Positions 1-8,610 of a stretch of 40,481 nt of DNA are shown here, one piece after another. Every line of letters starts with the position of its first letter. Position 1 is the first letter of the stretch. The translations under genes and the position numbers were made by a program. Source of the DNA: Bacteroidia bacterium (GTDB lineage Bacteria; Bacteroidota; Bacteroidia; UKL13-3); the NCBI GenBank assembly GCA_019695215.1, contig JAIBAK010000007.1, forward strand, positions 65,149 through 105,629, read 5' to 3'. The notes beneath the pieces are model-generated. The model saw nothing but the letters and a program-made list of their open reading frames with translations, had not been told where the DNA came from and ran no database searches.

Positions 1-1617
1 GTCCGGTTGCCCCTTTGCATGAAGGTTTTGATTAATTACTTTAATTCCTGCTCCCGGAACAAGAAACTGAGTTCCGTCAAAAGCGATAAATTCGGTGAGC
101 TTTTCTGTATTTGTTTGAAATGTATAATTCGTCCCGGTTTGCACAAGTGCCATTTGCCTCACATTGTACCCATCGGTAACATCCCAAATGTTTACGGGCA
201 AAGATGATGTAATAGTAAAACGCGTATTTGTACTTCCTGTAGACCTTGAATCTCTGAACGACATTTGAGAGCCATCCATCAGCAATGTGCGTCTTAAATT
301 AAGTTCAAAAAAGTTTAACCAGGCGCTTGAACTTAGTGCCGGTTTGTTGTATGAATAATTGATATTTAAACTCGAAGATGTAACAGCACATGATGCTGAT
401 TGAATAACCGGATCGTCCACCCAGGGAGCAGTATAATCATCATAAACAGGATCAAAATTTTCTGTTATGCGCTGCACACCATTTACTGAAACTATCATTG
501 AACTGGGTGTAAATGAATGGGCCACCACCTCCGACCGCAATAAAACCGGTTCGGAAGTAATTAATCCCGGCACCGTAAAATTAAAATCATAAGAAGTAAC
601 CTTATCAAAAACTTCCCCATACCACTCTCTTCCCGACTTTATAAAACTCACCTTATCGTCTTCGTGGGCATAGTAATAATCATAAGAGTTTACATCCTTT
701 TGGGGCGATCCGCTGAGTGATGTTTTAATGCCTACCCGCTTCCCGTTTAATCCTCCAAAGGTTAGAAAATAATACCCGTAATCGGAGTATACATTTTTTT
801 CATGCATAAATTTCCCCGCAATGCTATCATATTTCCAGGTATCCGTTCCTCTTGCATAAAAAAGCACTTTATCAGTTGCATCAAATCTCCCATCAGCCTC
901 TCCGTTAACTACAATGGCATTTTCCATTAAATCATCATCAGCTTCAGCATTATTTTGCTGACTCAGCATATTGCCTCCGCGTCCGTAAATTCTAATTGTT
1001 TTGGGATTTAAACCGGTCATATCAATCCCCAGATTTTTGAGGTAATTATAATCGAGCGAATAAATTCCCTCAACGGAAACAGGTATTTTAAACCAAACTC
1101 CGGTAGCTAAAACGGAAGAAGGGCTCCATCGCACATTAGGCTGATTTATTTTTGTTTTCGCATCGGCCTTCATGGATTCCTGAATGGTAATTTTAAATTG
1201 AGTTACCATTTCAATCTGTTGCCCGTTTTTTCGTAAAGGGATAATGCGAATAAGCGCAAACGGTTTTCCTGAGAGGTAGATCACCTGCTGTTCTATGTTG
1301 AGTTCGCTTTGTAAAACCGATACATCAGCACTTACAGGAGTGTTGAGTACGGTAGTTTGCAAAACCTCAACCTGGCCTGTAAATGAAGAACCCGACAACG
1401 GAATTTTTTCGATGTACACAGGCAAAAACCCCAACCCCGATTTAACCTGAGCCGCTCCTTCAAAAGAAATGAGTTTCAAACTTTTTGAATCCGACAGCTT
1501 CATTTCATACGGCTTTTGCCAGACTATTGTGCGCACATAATTATTTAAAACCTGAGCATCAGCTAATAAAGGCAATATAGAGAGGACTAAAACCAGCCTC
1601 CGGCATTTCTTAATCAT
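1..1617 (-). CDS. porU: Type IX secretion system sortase PorU, N-terminal part (runs off the left edge)
   Basis: The minus-strand frame opens at ATG 1617 and stays open for 539 codons to the window edge, so the 3' part is missing. A signal peptide is visible (basic MIKKCRR, a hydrophobic stretch, cleavage near ADAQ). The segment IRIYGRGGNMLSQQN matches the conserved pre-catalytic region of PorU, and the last readable residues (INQNLHA) resemble the stretch just before the C25 cysteine peptidase domain, which should therefore lie outside the window. PorU is known to remove C-terminal sorting domains from T9SS cargo at the outer membrane and attach the cargo to the surface. It is divergent from the PorP/SprF and gldJ genes, a typical T9SS neighbourhood. 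The family call is firm; the catalytic residues cannot be checked here. Confidence 0.85.
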   Translation of the reverse strand, partial: MIKKCRRLVLVLSILPLLADAQVLNNYVRTIVWQKPYEMKLSDSKSLKLISFEGAAQVKSGLGFLPVYIEKIPLSGSSFTGQVEVLQTTVLNTPVSADVSVLQSELNIEQQVIYLSGKPFALIRIIPLRKNGQQIEMVTQFKITIQESMKADAKTKINQPNVRWSPSSVLATGVWFKIPVSVEGIYSLDYNYLKNLGIDMTGLNPKTIRIYGRGGNMLSQQNNAEADDDLMENAIVVNGEADGRFDATDKVLFYARGTDTWKYDSIAGKFMHEKNVYSDYGYYFLTFGGLNGKRVGIKTSLSGSPQKDVNSYDYYYAHEDDKVSFIKSGREWYGEVFDKVTSYDFNFTVPGLITSEPVLLRSEVVAHSFTPSSMIVSVNGVQRITENFDPVYDDYTAPWVDDPVIQSASCAVTSSSLNINYSYNKPALSSSAWLNFFELNLRRTLLMDGSQMSFRDSRSTGSTNTRFTITSSLPVNIWDVTDGYNVRQMALVQTGTNYTFQTNTEKLTEFIAFDGTQFLVPGAGIKVINQNLHAKGQPD

Positions 1618-1741
1618 TCTATGGTCTAATTTAAAAACATGAACACAACGAAGTCTTTTTTAAAATAATTATCCTTGCGGTGTACAAAATAAATATTTTT
1701 TCCATAAATTCGTTTTGATTTTGCAGGTGAAGTATCGATAC

Positions 1742-2725
1742 ATGAAAAAATTTAGCCCCCTAATTTTTGTTTTCCTCGCCTTGATTCAAGGAAAGCATGC
1801 TATGGCCCAGGACCCGGAATTTACTCAGTTTTTTGCGGCTCCTATTTATACCAATCCGGCATTTGCAGGTGCCGCCATTAATGGTCGCATTAATTTGAAT
1901 TATAGAATGCAGTGGCCCTCTCTGCCTGGAACTTTCCGAACTTTTTCAGGTTCGTATGACGAGCACTTCTCCAGCATTGGCGGAGGTGTTGGAATTATTG
2001 CCCTTCAGGATGTGGCCGGACAGGGAATGTTAACCACCACTACTTTAGCAGCCATATACTCATACAATATTGAAATTAACCGATACTTTAATATAAAGGC
2101 AGGAATTGAAGCGCAATATTTTCAGCGAAGCATTGACTTTAATAAACTGCGCTTCCCCGATCAAATTGAAGCCAGAAGAGGTTTTGTTAAACCTACCAGC
2201 GAACCTAAACCAAATACAACCATTGGAGTTCCGAATTTTGCTGCCGGTTTTGTAGGGTATACCAATAAATTTTATTTTGGTGCAGCCGTTCACAACCTTA
2301 CTGAGCCAAATCAGTCTTTTTATAAAACACCCGGAGCCGCAAGTAATTTACCTAGAAGATACACCGTTCATGCGGGTTTGGTAATTCCGTTAACCCGTTC
2401 TAAATACAATGAATCCAGCTTCTCTCCTAATATCTTATTTATGAGACAACGGGAGTTTACACAGGTAAACCTTGGTTTTTATGTAAACAAGGGGCCCCTG
2501 GTAACCGGTTTGTGGTTTAGGCAAACTGCCCCTAATACAGATGCCATGATGGTACTTATTGGATTCCGCAACAAGAAAAATTTCAAATTTGGATACAGTT
2601 ACGACCTCACTATCTCTGAAGGACGCTCAGCCTTAACAGGTTCGCACGAGTTATCCTGTTCAATTGAATGGAATAAACGCTCGAAACGCACACGCGGTCG
2701 TGTATTAGTTTGTCCGAAGTTTTAA
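1742..2725 (+). CDS. PorP/SprF family type IX secretion outer-membrane protein
   Basis: A 327-residue protein with a signal peptide (MKKFSPLIFVFLALIQG, cleavage near AMAQ), followed at once by QDPEFTQFFAAPIYTNPAFAG. That is the hallmark start of the PorP/SprF family: outer-membrane barrels that work with T9SS or serve as SprF-type partners of gliding adhesins. The remainder alternates in the manner of a beta-barrel and ends in basic residues. An earlier in-frame TTG at 1715 would add nine residues in front of the signal peptide, so ATG 1742 is preferred. It lies 66 bp before gldJ and is divergent from porU. Whether it is the core PorP or a SprF paralogue cannot be told from sequence alone. 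Confidence 0.88.
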   Translation: MKKFSPLIFVFLALIQGKHAMAQDPEFTQFFAAPIYTNPAFAGAAINGRINLNYRMQWPSLPGTFRTFSGSYDEHFSSIGGGVGIIALQDVAGQGMLTTTTLAAIYSYNIEINRYFNIKAGIEAQYFQRSIDFNKLRFPDQIEARRGFVKPTSEPKPNTTIGVPNFAAGFVGYTNKFYFGAAVHNLTEPNQSFYKTPGAASNLPRRYTVHAGLVIPLTRSKYNESSFSPNILFMRQREFTQVNLGFYVNKGPLVTGLWFRQTAPNTDAMMVLIGFRNKKNFKFGYSYDLTISEGRSALTGSHELSCSIEWNKRSKRTRGRVLVCPKF

Positions 2726-2755
2726 CAGAAATACTAAGATTTGAGGTTTAATCGT

Positions 2756-2763
2756 TATATTTG
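2756..2763 (+). promoter_or_regulatory. Probable Bacteroidota -7 promoter box for gldJ
   Basis: TATATTTG fits the Bacteroidota -7 consensus TAnnTTTG exactly and lies 28 bp before the gldJ ATG. No TTG at the usual 19-21 bp spacing was found upstream, so the assignment rests on one box. Confidence 0.4.
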
Positions 2764-2791
2764 GCGAATATTATTCACAACTAACCAACAC

Positions 2792-4228
2792 ATGAATAAG
2801 AAAATAAGGAAAGTAACCTTACTTACTTTTATCTTCTCAACGGTACTTGTTGTATCTTGTAAAAAAGAGAAATCTCCAACAACCGGGTGGGAATTTAACA
2901 ACCCTGACTGGGGTGGATTTGAGAAGGTTAACTACATGGGACAAGAAACAGGTCCCGGACTCGTTTTTGTTGAGGGCGGAACCTTTACTATGGGATCTTT
3001 TGAACAGGATCTTGTACTGGAGCAAAAAAACCTCAAAAGAAGAGTGACCGTTCACAGTTTTTATATGGACGAGCACGAAATCTCCAATCTCGATTATTTA
3101 CAATACCTCTGGTGGCTAATGCGTGTTTACGTATCTTACCCCGAAGTGTATAAAAAGGCATTACCCGACACTTTGGTTTGGAGGGATAAGCTCGCTTATA
3201 ATGAACCTTTTGTAAATTATTACCTACGTCATCCGGGGTATCAGGATTATCCGGTAGTTGGTGTAAACTGGCTGCAGGCTTCGGCTTATGCCGCCTGGCG
3301 TACCGACCGCGTAAACGAAATGATCCTTATAAGAGAAGGTGTTTTAAAGTTAAAAACCGTAACGGAAGCCGCGGTTGATGAGAACAACTTTAATACTGAT
3401 GCTTATTTATTAAGTCAGTATGACGGAGTGGAAGGAAACTTATTAAAAGATTATGCTTCGGGAAGTTCAGGCCGGAGGGTGCGCATGGAAGATGGTATTC
3501 TACTTCCAATTTATCGTTTACCTACCGAGGCCGAATGGGAATACGCAGCATATTGTTATAAGAGTGAATCGTACAATGAAAATATTGACGTTCACAAAGT
3601 GTACCCGTGGACAGGTTTAACTGTACGTAAACACGCCCCTGAAAAAGACAGAGGTTTTATGTGGGCTAACTTTAAGCGTGGAAAAGGTGATCAGGCTGGT
3701 GTTCCGGGCCGACTGAATGATATGGGCTTTATTACAATGCCGGTTCAGTCATATTGGCCAAATGATTATGGTTTGTTCCATATGGCAGGCAATGTTTCAG
3801 AGTGGGTAATGGATGTTTATCGCCCGCTTTCACTCGAGGATATGACCGACTTCCAGCCTTTCCGCGGTAATACTTACCTTACCAAAGAACTTGACCCTGA
3901 AGGAAACATTGTAGATAAAGATAGCTTAGGCCGTATTAAATATAAGGTTGCCGATGAAGTGGATGCTTCTAAACGCAGAAATTATCGCAAGGGTGATAAT
4001 ATAGGCTTTAAAGACGAGGAAGAATATGTGGGTATGGATCAAAAGTATGATTACGAAAAATCGTCTATTGTAAATAATAAAGCTCACGTTTACAAAGGTG
4101 GTTCATGGAATGATCGTGCTTATTGGATGTCACCCGGTACCAGAAGATTTCTGGACGAAGAGCAGTCTCTTAGTACTCTTGGTTTCCGTTGTGCAATGGA
4201 CCGCGTGGGTGACCCTGTTAAAGACTAA
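2792..4228 (+). CDS. gldJ: Gliding motility lipoprotein GldJ
   Basis: A 478-residue lipoprotein: hydrophobic signal ending in VVSC, with the lipidated Cys at residue 23. GQETGPGLVFVEGGTFTMG opens a formylglycine-generating-enzyme-like (SUMF1) domain, and PVVGVNWLQASAYAAWRTDRVNE, LPTEAEWEYAAY, GNVSEWVMDVY and a C-terminal GGSWNDRAYW segment follow in family order. The stretch GWEFNNPDWGGF and the strongly conserved ALPDTLVWRDKL point to GldJ rather than GldK. GldJ is a periplasm-facing lipoprotein needed for gliding and for stability of the T9SS motor complex; the catalytic function of the SUMF1 fold is generally thought to be lost in these proteins. It follows PorP/SprF and ends in a clear terminator. 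The upstream TTG at 2741 was rejected because it would bury the signal sequence. Confidence 0.9.
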   Translation: MNKKIRKVTLLTFIFSTVLVVSCKKEKSPTTGWEFNNPDWGGFEKVNYMGQETGPGLVFVEGGTFTMGSFEQDLVLEQKNLKRRVTVHSFYMDEHEISNLDYLQYLWWLMRVYVSYPEVYKKALPDTLVWRDKLAYNEPFVNYYLRHPGYQDYPVVGVNWLQASAYAAWRTDRVNEMILIREGVLKLKTVTEAAVDENNFNTDAYLLSQYDGVEGNLLKDYASGSSGRRVRMEDGILLPIYRLPTEAEWEYAAYCYKSESYNENIDVHKVYPWTGLTVRKHAPEKDRGFMWANFKRGKGDQAGVPGRLNDMGFITMPVQSYWPNDYGLFHMAGNVSEWVMDVYRPLSLEDMTDFQPFRGNTYLTKELDPEGNIVDKDSLGRIKYKVADEVDASKRRNYRKGDNIGFKDEEEYVGMDQKYDYEKSSIVNNKAHVYKGGSWNDRAYWMSPGTRRFLDEEQSLSTLGFRCAMDRVGDPVKD

Positions 4229-4250
4229 TTCTATTTTTTACAGATAGCTA

Positions 4251-4279
4251 AAAACCCGGACTAACCTCCGGGTTTTTTT
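4251..4279 (+). terminator. Rho-independent terminator after gldJ
   Basis: Inverted repeat AAACCCGG / CCGGGTTT with a short loop, followed by a run of seven T, 23 bp after the gldJ stop. Confidence 0.85.
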
Positions 4280-4348
4280 ATGCCTGAAAGTGCTGTTTTA
4301 ATTTTATTTTTTTCAAGTAACTTGCACCTCCATTAAATTACCAAATCA

Positions 4349-4915
4349 ATGAATGATCCTCGCGTAAAATCAGTTTTCGAAGAAATGAAAACTGCCATGG
4401 AAAAATGTGTTGACCATGCCGCTGCCGAATTTTCAAAAATGAGAGCAGGCAAGGCTATGCCAAGTATGCTCGATCCGGTGCATGTTGAATATTACGGAAG
4501 CCTTGTTCCCTTGAGTCAGGTGGCTAATATTAGCACCCCGGATGCCCGTACGATTGCTGTACAACCCTGGGAAAAATCAATGATAACTGCCATTGAAAAA
4601 GGAATCACCATGGCTAATCTGGGGCTTAACCCGCAAAATGACGGACAAATAGTTCGCATCAGTATTCCGCCACTTACCGAAGAACGCAGAAAAGATATTG
4701 TGAAGAAACTGAAAGGCGAAGCAGAAAGTAACCGCGTGGCAGTTCGAAATATTCGTAAAGATGCCAACGAAAGGATAAAAAAACTTCAAAAAGAAGGTGT
4801 TCCTGAAGATGAAATAAAATCATCTGAAACCAAGGTGCAGCAAACAACCGATTCGTATATTCAAAAGATTGATCAGTTGCTTGATGCCCGTGAAAAAGAA
4901 ATTATGACCGTTTAA
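4349..4915 (+). CDS. frr: Ribosome recycling factor
   Basis: A 188-residue protein, the normal RRF length. The N-terminus has EFSKMRAGKAMPSMLDPVHV, the RRF pattern in which an Arg-rich helix is followed by the domain II hinge, and ISIPPLTEERRKDIVKKLKG is the classic second signature. RRF with EF-G splits post-termination ribosomes in the cytoplasm. It sits 120 bp downstream of gldJ after a terminator, so it has its own promoter, and the GT51 gene starts 10 bp after its stop, suggesting co-transcription. Confidence 0.97.
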   Translation: MNDPRVKSVFEEMKTAMEKCVDHAAAEFSKMRAGKAMPSMLDPVHVEYYGSLVPLSQVANISTPDARTIAVQPWEKSMITAIEKGITMANLGLNPQNDGQIVRISIPPLTEERRKDIVKKLKGEAESNRVAVRNIRKDANERIKKLQKEGVPEDEIKSSETKVQQTTDSYIQKIDQLLDAREKEIMTV

Positions 4916-4925
4916 TTTTACGGGA

Positions 4926-6929
4926 TTGAAAATTCCGCGAATACATATTTCGTTTAAGCCTGCTCATAAAAAAATAGCCAAAATAGCCCTGCTAACTATC
5001 GGGGCTGTTTTTTTTATAGCTATTTGCAGTTTTTTCATTTTTCGAAATTCGTTTCTGGAATTCGCACTAAAAAAAATTCAGTCCAAATTAGACCGCGATT
5101 ATCAAACCCGCTTTGCTGTAACCAGTGCATCTATGACCGGACTTACCGGAATAAAACTGGAAGGCATTATTATATGCCCCGCCAATGCCGACACACTTAT
5201 TCGTTTGGATAAAGTAGAATGTTCAGTCCGGTTTTGGCCATTACTGCAAAAAGATATTCAGGTTGATTTTCTTGACATGAAGGGAGGCTTTATTCAGTTG
5301 TCGAAAACCGATTCGACCAATAACTTTATACGTTTCATCAAATCACGAAATAAAAATAAAGAAGAAAATCAAAAAGAAACAAACCTGGCTGAATCCGGTT
5401 ACCGGATGATTAAAAAAGTATTAAGTCAGGTGCCCGATGATGTCACGATAGAACAACTTTCATTAAGAGCTGTGGACAGGGAAATAAAAGTAAATTTTAC
5501 CATTCAGTCGTTAGCTCTTAAGGGAAATGAATTTAACGGAAATTTTGAAATTAACGGAGACAGCCTTAATCAGCACTGGGCGGCCAGCGGAACAGCCTTC
5601 CCCGATGATATGAACGGAAGTATTTCGCTGTACTCAACCGATACGCAAAAGGTTATTCTTCCCTACCTGCGCTCAAAAATTAACCTCACTACCGGTTTCG
5701 ACTCACTAAAAATGGTTTTGAAAAAAGTAGAATTTCATCATGACCAGTTGATGGTGGAGGGTATTGCTGCGGTAACTAATTTCTCCATTCAGCACAGGCG
5801 TATTGCCAAAAATAATGTGAGTGTTTCTCAGGCACTGGCCGATTTTAAATTTACCCTCGGTGAAAATTTTATTTCCATTGACAGCAGTTCTGTTATTCAA
5901 CTTAACAAACTCATTGTTCACCCGTATTTGCGCTATGAAAATGCACCTGAAAAAACATACGCCATCAGTTTAAACAGTGAAAAAATTAAAGCTAATGATT
6001 TTTTTGCATCGCTTCCTCAGGGCATGTTTCAATCCATTCAGGGATTAAATGCAAGCGGTGAATTAAGTTACCATTTAACAGCTTACCTTAATGACAAAGA
6101 TCCTTGGAACAACCAATTTGATTCGGAATTGCGAAAGTACAATTTTCATATTCTGAATTACGGAGATGTAAATCTGGCCAAATTAAATACTGCATTCAGT
6201 TACACTCCATACGAGTATGGCAGGCCCATGCGTACTTTTGAAGTGGGACCGGATAATGGAAATTTTACGCCACTTGATCAAATTTCTCCCTATTTGAAAA
6301 ATGCGGTTTTATGCTCCGAAGATCCATCCTTTTTTTACCACCGCGGGTTTATTATGGATGCCATCCGGCAATCAATTGCCACCAATTACGTAGCTAAGAA
6401 ATTTAAGCGCGGAGCAAGCACCATCTCGATGCAGCTGGTTAAAAATATTTTTCTTACCCGCGACAAAGTACTATCCAGAAAATTTGAAGAAGTACTTATT
6501 ACCTGGCTTATTGAAAACAACCATATCACTGCTAAAGAACGTATGTTTGAAGTTTACCTGAATATTATTGAATGGGGACCAAATGTATATGGCATAGGTG
6601 AAGCAGCCCGTTTTTATTTTGATAAACATCCTTCGCAACTCACCCTTCAGGAAAGTATTTACCTTTCCTCCATCATTCCAAGGCCAAAAACGTTTCGTTC
6701 CTTTTTCGGACCTGACGGAAATTTGAGACCTTGGCTCAAAAGTACCTATCGTTTTATTTCGGGCCGCATGGTGATGCGGCAATGGGCTTTACCTGAAGAT
6801 ACCATCGGACTTGTACCTAATGTTCAGCTGAAAGGACCGGCAAAAAATTTTATTATTGTTACTGATACCATCCCGGCTGATACAAATACCATTCTTCCTC
6901 CACCCGATTTTTTTGATGAGCAGGATTAA
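4926..6929 (+). CDS. AsmA-like periplasmic region fused to a GT51 peptidoglycan glycosyltransferase
   Basis: A 667-residue protein that starts with TTG; the next ATG lies after the membrane segment (about residues 20-42), so TTG is the likely start. Residues 45-400 are beta-rich and begin with the AsmA/TamB-type layout (helix after the membrane anchor, SASMTGLTGIKLEGI, then VRFWPLLQKDIQVDFLDMKG). The last third is a GT51 domain: SEDPSFFYHRGF with the expected catalytic Glu at about 465, RGASTISMQLVKN, EVYLNIIEWGPNVYGIGEAA with Glu near 542, and LTLQESIYLSSIIPRP. No transpeptidase domain is present, so it should polymerise lipid II only. It follows frr by 10 bp and precedes a small cytoplasmic protein by 20 bp. 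The GT51 call is firm; the AsmA-like call rests on pattern only. Confidence 0.85.
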   Translation: MKIPRIHISFKPAHKKIAKIALLTIGAVFFIAICSFFIFRNSFLEFALKKIQSKLDRDYQTRFAVTSASMTGLTGIKLEGIIICPANADTLIRLDKVECSVRFWPLLQKDIQVDFLDMKGGFIQLSKTDSTNNFIRFIKSRNKNKEENQKETNLAESGYRMIKKVLSQVPDDVTIEQLSLRAVDREIKVNFTIQSLALKGNEFNGNFEINGDSLNQHWAASGTAFPDDMNGSISLYSTDTQKVILPYLRSKINLTTGFDSLKMVLKKVEFHHDQLMVEGIAAVTNFSIQHRRIAKNNVSVSQALADFKFTLGENFISIDSSSVIQLNKLIVHPYLRYENAPEKTYAISLNSEKIKANDFFASLPQGMFQSIQGLNASGELSYHLTAYLNDKDPWNNQFDSELRKYNFHILNYGDVNLAKLNTAFSYTPYEYGRPMRTFEVGPDNGNFTPLDQISPYLKNAVLCSEDPSFFYHRGFIMDAIRQSIATNYVAKKFKRGASTISMQLVKNIFLTRDKVLSRKFEEVLITWLIENNHITAKERMFEVYLNIIEWGPNVYGIGEAARFYFDKHPSQLTLQESIYLSSIIPRPKTFRSFFGPDGNLRPWLKSTYRFISGRMVMRQWALPEDTIGLVPNVQLKGPAKNFIIVTDTIPADTNTILPPPDFFDEQD

Positions 6930-6949
6930 TTATTAAACATTGACCAGAT

Positions 6950-7495
6950 ATGAATGAAGAGTTAGGCATAGGCTCGCGGGTAAAACATCCGCAATACGGA
7001 GACGGAGTAGTGATTAACATGAAAACCCACTCCTATGTTATTGTATTTACTTCCGTTGGGAAAAAAGAATTACTCAGGGAACAAAACGTGCTCGAAATTA
7101 TTGAAGCCGTGGAGCCGCCTGACGGATTAATTACCACCCTTGATTTGGAGCGTACCCTGATTGAAATTTTGAAAAAATGGGGAGACGTACAGGAAATTAC
7201 ACCACTTGGAAATAAATGGATGGGCGGCAAAATGATTTTGAAAGCTGCCGATGGAGGCTTAGCCCCCAAAGAAATACCGATTGACGGATTTTTTCATAAA
7301 ATTGTGATGCTTCGAGACCGTTTAAGAGTGCTGGAACAGCGAATTAATGCGCATGATAAACTTACCGATGAAGATAAAATAAACATGCAACAGTACATTA
7401 CGCGTATATACGGAACACTTACCACGTTTAATGTTTTATTCAAAAACCCGCACGACCAGTTTGTAGGAGAAAAAGGAAGTAAAACCGCTGATTAA
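6950..7495 (+). CDS. Conserved hypothetical protein with a Tudor-like N-terminus
   Basis: A 181-residue soluble protein with no signal or membrane segment. Its N-terminus (IGSRVKHPQYGDGVVINMKTHSYVIVFTSVGKKEL) has the layout of the small SH3/Tudor-like fold found at the C-terminus of UvrD/PcrA helicases. The C-terminal half is helical and charged (MLRDRLRVLEQRINAHDKLTDEDKINMQQY). It lies 20 bp after the AsmA-GT51 gene on the same strand, so it is probably in that operon. I do not recognise a named family; a nucleic-acid or protein-binding role is only a guess from the fold resemblance. Confidence 0.75.
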   Translation: MNEELGIGSRVKHPQYGDGVVINMKTHSYVIVFTSVGKKELLREQNVLEIIEAVEPPDGLITTLDLERTLIEILKKWGDVQEITPLGNKWMGGKMILKAADGGLAPKEIPIDGFFHKIVMLRDRLRVLEQRINAHDKLTDEDKINMQQYITRIYGTLTTFNVLFKNPHDQFVGEKGSKTAD

Positions 7496-7510
7496 TTTTT
7501 AATTCGCTGG

Positions 7511-8122
7511 TCACAGGTGTTCGGTATCATTTTCCCGGATTAATTCAAACTTTCCGGCAGCATATTCCAGTTCATACAGGCATAAATTGGTATGCTGATA
7601 ATCTTCCATGTATTTTGGTTCTTTTTGAAGGAGCAGGCATATAAAACTTTTCATGGCCCGGCCGTGCATACAAATCAATACCAGTTCTTCTTCAGGTTTT
7701 GACATAATATGTTTGAGTGCCGTTGCCTGCCTTTCGCGGAGTTGCAAAGGTGTTTCCCCTCCCGGAACACATACATTATAGTCTCCGTGACTCCAGGCCC
7801 GTATTTTATCCCAATAATCGGCCTTCCATTCCACACTCGATTCGAGTCCTTCATAAATACCCCAGCTTATTTCATTGAGCTCCGGTAGTATCTCATAGGT
7901 AAATCCATTATCAATAAATGGCTTTACCGATTGTTTGGTGCGCTGCAAGGCCGATATATATACTTTATCGAAAGGCACATGCCTATAAAAATCGTAAAAG
8001 CGCTGTGCCTGCAACATTCCTGTTTCGTTAAGCGGACTATCCACCCCACTACCCTGCACCACCCCAAGGCGGTTAAAATCGGTTTCCCCGTGACGAATGA
8101 TAAAAAGCTTCTTTGTTTCCAC
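7511..8122 (-). CDS. Histidine phosphatase (phosphoglycerate-mutase-like) family protein
   Basis: A 203-residue protein starting with GTG. FIIRHGETDFN carries the RHG motif with the phospho-accepting His at residue 11, and LICMHGRAMKS carries the second catalytic His. Between them lie SPLNETGMLQAQ and SALQRTKQSV, also typical, and an acid residue in NEISWGIYEG. Members include cofactor-dependent phosphoglycerate mutases and small-molecule phosphatases such as CobC; the substrate cannot be read from the sequence. The gene is convergent with the 6950 gene (15 bp apart) and divergent from menI. Its proximity to menaquinone genes does not by itself give it a role there. Confidence 0.9.
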   Translation of the reverse strand: METKKLFIIRHGETDFNRLGVVQGSGVDSPLNETGMLQAQRFYDFYRHVPFDKVYISALQRTKQSVKPFIDNGFTYEILPELNEISWGIYEGLESSVEWKADYWDKIRAWSHGDYNVCVPGGETPLQLRERQATALKHIMSKPEEELVLICMHGRAMKSFICLLLQKEPKYMEDYQHTNLCLYELEYAAGKFELIRENDTEHL

Positions 8123-8146
8123 GTATCCTATCTCCTGCGTTTATTG

Positions 8147-8154
8147 TAGATTTG
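8147..8154 (+). promoter_or_regulatory. Probable -7 promoter box for menI-menF
   Basis: TAGATTTG matches TAnnTTTG and lies 15 bp before the menI ATG, in the 47-bp gap to the divergent phosphatase gene. No convincing -33 TTG was seen. Confidence 0.4.
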
Positions 8155-8169
8155 CACAAAAGTAATAAA

Positions 8170-8610
8170 ATGAAGCAAGCTCTTATCGATACTACTGTTT
8201 CCTTAGAGGCAATAAACGACCGGTGCCGCAACACCATGGCAGAATACATTGGCATAGAGTTTTGTGAAATAACACCTGATTATCTGGTTGCCAAAATGCC
8301 GGTTGACCACCGCACGCATCAGTCCTTACAAATGCTTAATGGCGGAGCTTCGTGTGTACTGGCTGAAACTGTAGGTAGTATGGCTGCCAATCTGGTTCTT
8401 GACCGGAAGAAGTTTGTTGCTATTGGACTTGATATTAATGCAAACCATATCCGTCCTGCCATGCGGGGTTTTGTTTTTGGTACCGCCCGGGCCATTCATG
8501 TAGGGAAAAAAACACAGGTTTGGGAAATACGTATTACCGATGAAACTGAAAATCTGATTTGCATCAGCCGACTCACAATGGCCGTTATTGATAATTTACC
8601 AGGTGCCTGA
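8170..8610 (+). CDS. menI: Hotdog-fold thioesterase, probable 1,4-dihydroxy-2-naphthoyl-CoA hydrolase
   Basis: A 146-residue protein with the hotdog thioesterase signature: HQSLQMLNGGASCVLAETVGSMAAN contains the N-G-G turn and the acidic residue on the central helix expected for the PaaI/YdiI-type branch, and LDINANHIRPAMRGFVFGTA is the following strand pair. ATG 8170 is preferred over an in-frame upstream start at 8113 that lies inside the promoter region and overlaps the divergent gene. The 3' end overlaps the isochorismate synthase frame, so the two are translationally linked. That partner gene makes a menaquinone role (hydrolysis of DHNA-CoA) the best guess; the family alone would allow other acyl-CoA substrates. 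Confidence 0.85.
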   Translation: MKQALIDTTVSLEAINDRCRNTMAEYIGIEFCEITPDYLVAKMPVDHRTHQSLQMLNGGASCVLAETVGSMAANLVLDRKKFVAIGLDINANHIRPAMRGFVFGTARAIHVGKKTQVWEIRITDETENLICISRLTMAVIDNLPGA

